Shown here piece after piece: positions 61,633 to 64,000 of a DNA stretch of 64,000 nt (its first letter is position 1; every line of letters begins with the position of its first letter). The notes beneath the pieces were generated by a model. That model was not told the origin of the DNA. It worked only from the letters and a program-made list of their open reading frames with translations, and ran no database searches. The position numbers and the translations under genes were made by a program. Origin of the DNA: Denitratimonas yunnanensis (SeqCode). Lineage in GTDB: Bacteria > Pseudomonadota > Gammaproteobacteria > Xanthomonadales > Xanthomonadaceae. Where the stretch lies: contig JAPMLR010000002.1 of NCBI GenBank assembly GCA_026410415.1, positions 440,652 through 504,651 on the forward strand, in the 5' to 3' direction.

Positions 61633-62901
61633 ATGAGCATCCATTCTCCGGGCGTGTCCCGGGGTGTCATCAGCGCCATCAGCGGCCTCATCGCCCTGGG
61701 GGCGGCCACGACCGCGCAGGCCGACTACAGCAATGGCAACTTCGAGGCCGGAGACTTGAGCGGGTGGGCGTCGCAGGGGCATACGATTCCTTCCGCCATC
61801 CCTACTTTTCCACCCACCACGCTGTCCCATCTGGGCTTGGGCTCGCGTGCGCCGATGTCAGCGGTACTGCCGCCAGGCAGCGCGGCGAGCACGAATCACG
61901 AGTTGTTCTGGAACAGCCACGCAGCGCGTATCCATGACGAGCAGGGCGGAACCGGCAACACCGCCAGCTCCCTGACCCAACGCCTCACCGTGACCAGCGC
62001 CGATCTGGATCCGGACGGCAAAGTGCACGTGCGCTTCTCGGCCGCTCCCGTGCTGCAGGACCCCGGTCATGCCGCGAACCAGCAGCCCTACTTCTTCATC
62101 GAATTGACCAATGTCACCCGGGGCACGTCGCTGTTTCACTCGTTCAATTTTGCCAACGAGCCCGGCGTGCCGTGGAAAACGTATGCTGGAAACACCTTCA
62201 CCGATTGGCAAGCCTTCGACATTGCCCTGGATGTGGGCAGCGACGTGGCCATCGGTGACGAGATCGAACTGATCACCGTGGGGGCCGGGTGCGGTCAGAG
62301 CGGCCATGCCGGAGCGTTGTACCTGGACAACGTCCGAACCCAGTTGGCGGTCACCGGCACCAGCCTGTGGATCACGGCAGCAGGGCCGGACAGCGTGTGC
62401 CTGGCGGGCGGAAGTCGCGTCACCTATACCTACACATTCCAGAACAACGGCTCCGACCCGGTCACCGATGTGATCGCCAGCCTGGGCATGCCCGCCACCT
62501 CCGACGGCATGGAGATGGAGTTCCTGAGTATCGGCAGCCCGACATTCGGCGGTGGTAGCTGTTCCGCACCTGCCACGCCAAACGGGCCGGCACTCTGCGA
62601 TATCGGGAGCCTGCAGCCGGGCGAACAGGGCACCATTTCGATGACCGTGCGAATCCCGTCCGGCGCCACCGGCGTTTCGCTCAACAACGGCAACTACGTG
62701 CTGTCGGGCATGACTGAAGACTTGGATCCGATATCCCAACTCGGCCCACTGCTCAGGACCGATCTGCTCGACGACTGCATGGTTCTGCCCGACATTCCGA
62801 AGCTGGTGCCGGGCCTGGGCCAGAAAGGACTGCTTCTGTTGAGCGGCCTGTTGGCGCTCTTGGGCGCGGTAGCCATGCGTGGCCGGCACGGAGGCCTGTG
62901 A
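61633..62901 (+). CDS. secreted protein with IPTL-like C-terminal sorting signal
   Basis: 422 residues. N-terminal signal peptide (ISGLIALGAATTAQA-DY), a beta-sandwich region of the 'choice-of-anchor' type (GNFEAGDLSGWASQG), then an Ig/DUF11-like repeat (SRVTYTYTFQNNGSDPVTDV, EQGTISMTVRIPSG). The C-terminus is a tripartite tail: IPKLVPGLGQKG, a hydrophobic helix (LLLLSGLLALLGAVAM) and RGRHGGL, matching IPTL-CTERM-like protein-sorting signals. Strong ribosome site AGGAA 5 bases before the ATG. The processing enzyme is not in the window. Function unknown; a surface or matrix protein is likely. Confidence 0.75.
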   Translation: MSIHSPGVSRGVISAISGLIALGAATTAQADYSNGNFEAGDLSGWASQGHTIPSAIPTFPPTTLSHLGLGSRAPMSAVLPPGSAASTNHELFWNSHAARIHDEQGGTGNTASSLTQRLTVTSADLDPDGKVHVRFSAAPVLQDPGHAANQQPYFFIELTNVTRGTSLFHSFNFANEPGVPWKTYAGNTFTDWQAFDIALDVGSDVAIGDEIELITVGAGCGQSGHAGALYLDNVRTQLAVTGTSLWITAAGPDSVCLAGGSRVTYTYTFQNNGSDPVTDVIASLGMPATSDGMEMEFLSIGSPTFGGGSCSAPATPNGPALCDIGSLQPGEQGTISMTVRIPSGATGVSLNNGNYVLSGMTEDLDPISQLGPLLRTDLLDDCMVLPDIPKLVPGLGQKGLLLLSGLLALLGAVAMRGRHGGL

Positions 62902-63020
62902 GGCGGTCCGGCGCGCGAACGCGTTGATCGGAACCCATAGCCAGACCGGCGCCTGATCCTTTGCTCGGGCACCGGCAGCACGGTGCGAAGTGCATTGCCT
63001 GAGGAGCGATGGCAGTGCCC
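62902..63020. other. gap between the sorting-signal gene and the integrase remnant
   Basis: No gene, repeat or promoter recognised. A minus-strand frame continues through it but shows no integrase character beyond the hairpin at 63021-63068. Confidence 0.3.
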
Positions 63021-63068
63021 GGCAAAGACGGGCGGATTCTGCAGCGGGTGAATCCGTCCGTCTTTGCC
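63021..63068. repeat. 18-base inverted repeat at the integrase remnant end
   Basis: GGCAAAGACGGGCGGATT (63021-63038) and AATCCGTCCGTCTTTGCC (63051-63068) pair over 18 positions with one G-T. The 12-base loop contains CTGCAG. The arm ends exactly where integrase similarity stops. No T-tract follows, so a plain terminator is not certain; it may be the truncation scar or a terminator for the plus-strand gene upstream. Confidence 0.6.
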
Positions 63069-63199
63069 ATTTCCAGCAGATGACGCATGTCAATGGCGAG
63101 AATGAAGCGCCGTGCCCAGCCGACATGTGTCTCCTCGGTGCGCGACGAATATCCAAGCCGCCGCACCCGCTCCCGAACCTGGTCCAACAGCTTTGGCGG
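63068..63199 (-). pseudogene. remnant of an integron-type tyrosine recombinase (intI), N-terminal piece only
   Basis: On the minus strand the frame reads RPPKLLDQVRERVRRLGYS, then SRTEETHVGWARRFIL and AIDMRHLLEM. KLLDQxRERxR..YSxRTExxYVxWxRRFIL is the opening of integron integrases (the SAM-like N-terminal domain); the rest, including all catalytic residues (R, H, R, Y), is absent. About 44 codons remain. It reads away from the DUF4262 cassette gene, as intI reads away from its cassettes. The residual frame could be longer at its start (a plausible start near 63277). Confidence 0.6.
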
Positions 63200-63381
63200 C
63201 CGCCCGCGTCGCTCCGTCGCGGGTTGGTACGTGCCGCCGTGTGAGTTGCCGTTCCACCCACCCTGTGCGAGGATCAATCCATGACACTACTCAAACCGCA
63301 AATACGGGCAGATTAGGCGGTAGGGTTAGGTGGTGTAGTCAGGTAACTGATTGATCGGGAATCGGATTTTTCCTGCGCGCG

Positions 63382-63410
63382 TTGAGGCATCCCGGTTTAG
63401 GCTGTTAGAT
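63382..63410 (+). promoter_or_regulatory. putative cassette promoter (Pc-like) in the attI region
   Basis: TTGAGG (63382-63387) and TTAGAT (63405-63410) are separated by 17 bases. The -10 overlaps GTTAGAT (63404-63410), which itself fits the core-site pattern GTTRRRY. Transcription would begin near 63417, 29 bases before the cassette gene. Confidence 0.4.
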
Positions 63411-63437
63411 TACACAGCGATTTATCATCGAATTGTA

Positions 63438-63444
63438 GTTAGAC
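63438..63444 (+). other. integron core site GTTAGAC
   Basis: GTTAGAC exactly fits the GTTRRRY core at which integron cassettes are joined (cleavage after the first G). It sits one base before the ATG of the DUF4262 gene, the position expected at an attI-cassette or cassette-cassette junction. Confidence 0.6.
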
Positions 63445-63445
63445 G

Positions 63446-63904
63446 ATGGGTGAAGATCTCGCCACACAGAACCAAAGAATCTCCGACAACATCCGAGAGT
63501 GCGGGTGGCACTGCCTCCATGTCTTCCCTACTAAGGAAGGGCAGGATAAGTTCAGCTATTCCATTGGTTTTGGTGAGTCTTACGGTTCCCCAGAGGTGCT
63601 GATCTTCGGGTTGGAGCGGGAAAAGGCCCATGCTTTGCTTAATGAGTGCGCTCACTTGCTCAAAGGCGGACACATCATTGTTCCCGGCGTTGAAGACGGT
63701 AGTGTTCTCGCAGGCGACTATAAGGTCGTCTTTAAGTCCGTTCGCCCGGACAGGTTCGGTGAGTACTTGGGCACCGCTGTGCGGTACTACAGAGACAAGC
63801 CCTTCAGCGCGGTGGTCATGTTTCTTCCGGATCGACAGCATCGTTTCCCTTGGCATCAGGGCTACGACCACATCCCGGCAGAGGAGCCATTGGCCATCGT
63901 CTAA
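63446..63904 (+). CDS. DUF4262-domain protein, likely carried on an integron gene cassette
   Basis: 152 residues. One DUF4262 domain: CGWHCLHVFPTKEGQDKFSY, SIGFGESYGSPEVLIFGL, an amphipathic helix and KPFSAVVMFLPDRQHRFPW. No signal peptide. The coding sequence is visibly less GC-rich than its neighbours. The ATG lies one base after a GTTAGAC core, there is no room for a leader, and the stop TAA is part of a TCTAAC attC-type motif; this compact layout is typical of integron cassettes. Function unknown. Confidence 0.8.
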   Translation: MGEDLATQNQRISDNIRECGWHCLHVFPTKEGQDKFSYSIGFGESYGSPEVLIFGLEREKAHALLNECAHLLKGGHIIVPGVEDGSVLAGDYKVVFKSVRPDRFGEYLGTAVRYYRDKPFSAVVMFLPDRQHRFPWHQGYDHIPAEEPLAIV

Positions 63905-64000
63905 CAATTCATGTATGGACTCCCCCGTCAACCCCTGACGGCATGGTTTTGTGAAGCGCTAGCTTCACGGCATTTGATTCTGCATTTTCCATCCTGCTGA
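63899..64000 (+). other. start of an attC-like cassette recombination site, cut by the window edge
   Basis: GTCTAACAATTCATG begins at 63899; GTCTAAC (63899-63905) fits the inverse core RYYYAAC, and GTCTAACAATTCA is the opening of many known attC sites. It is followed by two perfect hairpins: CCGTCA/TGACGG with loop ACCCC, and GTGAAGC/GCTTCAC around GCTA. attC sites fold in this way. The distal GTTRRRY core is not found before base 64000, so the site should end outside the window. Confidence 0.6.

Noticed and set aside
1..64000. CRISPR arrays, prophage, complete insertion sequences, rRNA genes, replication origin
   Set aside because: None seen: no regularly spaced repeats, no transposase with flanking inverted repeats, no rRNA motifs, and dnaA/dnaN-type neighbours are absent.

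Overview
The window looks like the chromosome of a high-GC gammaproteobacterium of the Xanthomonadales (Lysobacterales) type. The signs are the birA-coaX-SPOR-tRNA-Thr block, the lptM-dapF-DUF484-xerC block, hslV/hslU followed by a DUF971 gene, the bipartite (plant/proteobacterial-type) glutamate-cysteine ligase, a GtrB-type glycosyltransferase, and several small secreted or membrane proteins I associate with that order. This placement rests on protein motifs and gene order read by eye; no database search was run.

Layout. 1-2.5 kb: end of a PepSY gene and a PhoP/PhoQ-like two-component system. 2.5-8.7 kb: MtfA-type peptidase, a small secreted protein, birA-coaX-SPOR, tRNA-Thr with a strong terminator, a Kbp/LysM protein with a DUF937 partner, an orphan Hpt protein and a membrane protein. 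8.7-14.3 kb: lptM-dapF-DUF484-xerC, then hslV-NUDIX-hslU-DUF971 behind a sigma-32-like promoter. 14.3-19.8 kb: an ECF sigma factor translationally coupled to a large Hanks-type Ser/Thr kinase with TPR domain, followed by a second paralogous kinase. 19.8-26.0 kb: ubiE, an SDR-DoxX fusion with a DUF2269 partner, an M1 peptidase, an alpha/beta hydrolase and a lipoprotein. 26.2-30.5 kb: tRNA-Val, an AlkA-like glycosylase, a large penicillin-amidase-family enzyme and a DUF423 protein. 30.6-35.3 kb: a short palindromic repeat element and a four-gene Gld-like ABC operon. 35.5-41 kb: an SRPBCC/GyrI protein, a LuxR-type two-component pair, a UPF0149/SEC-C protein and gshA. 41.1-47.2 kb: yebC, hlyIII, a frameshifted 2OG-Fe(II) oxygenase pseudogene, a membrane anti-sigma-like/sigma/glycosyltransferase overlap chain, mtgA and hslO. 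47.2-61.4 kb: a GGDEF-EAL protein with GAF domains, an outer-membrane-like protein, plsB, two lipoprotein genes (one a class C acid phosphatase), rep, an MltB-type transglycosylase and dnaG. 61.6-62.9 kb: a secreted protein with an IPTL-like C-terminal sorting signal. 63.0-64.0 kb: what looks like the broken head of a chromosomal integron.

The two most notable regions are the right edge and 14.3-19.8 kb. At the right edge a short leftward remnant with integron-integrase character is followed by integron core sites (GTTRRRY), a putative cassette promoter, a DUF4262 gene of less GC-rich sequence, and a sequence starting like a canonical attC site; the cassette array may continue outside the window. 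At 14.3-19.8 kb the sigma factor has lost the acidic residues of its region 2.2 and carries a threonine there, next to kinase genes, which fits the kinase-switched sigma factor model.

Most of the window is ordinary core chromosome. Long open frames antisense to real genes are common because of the GC content and were left out.
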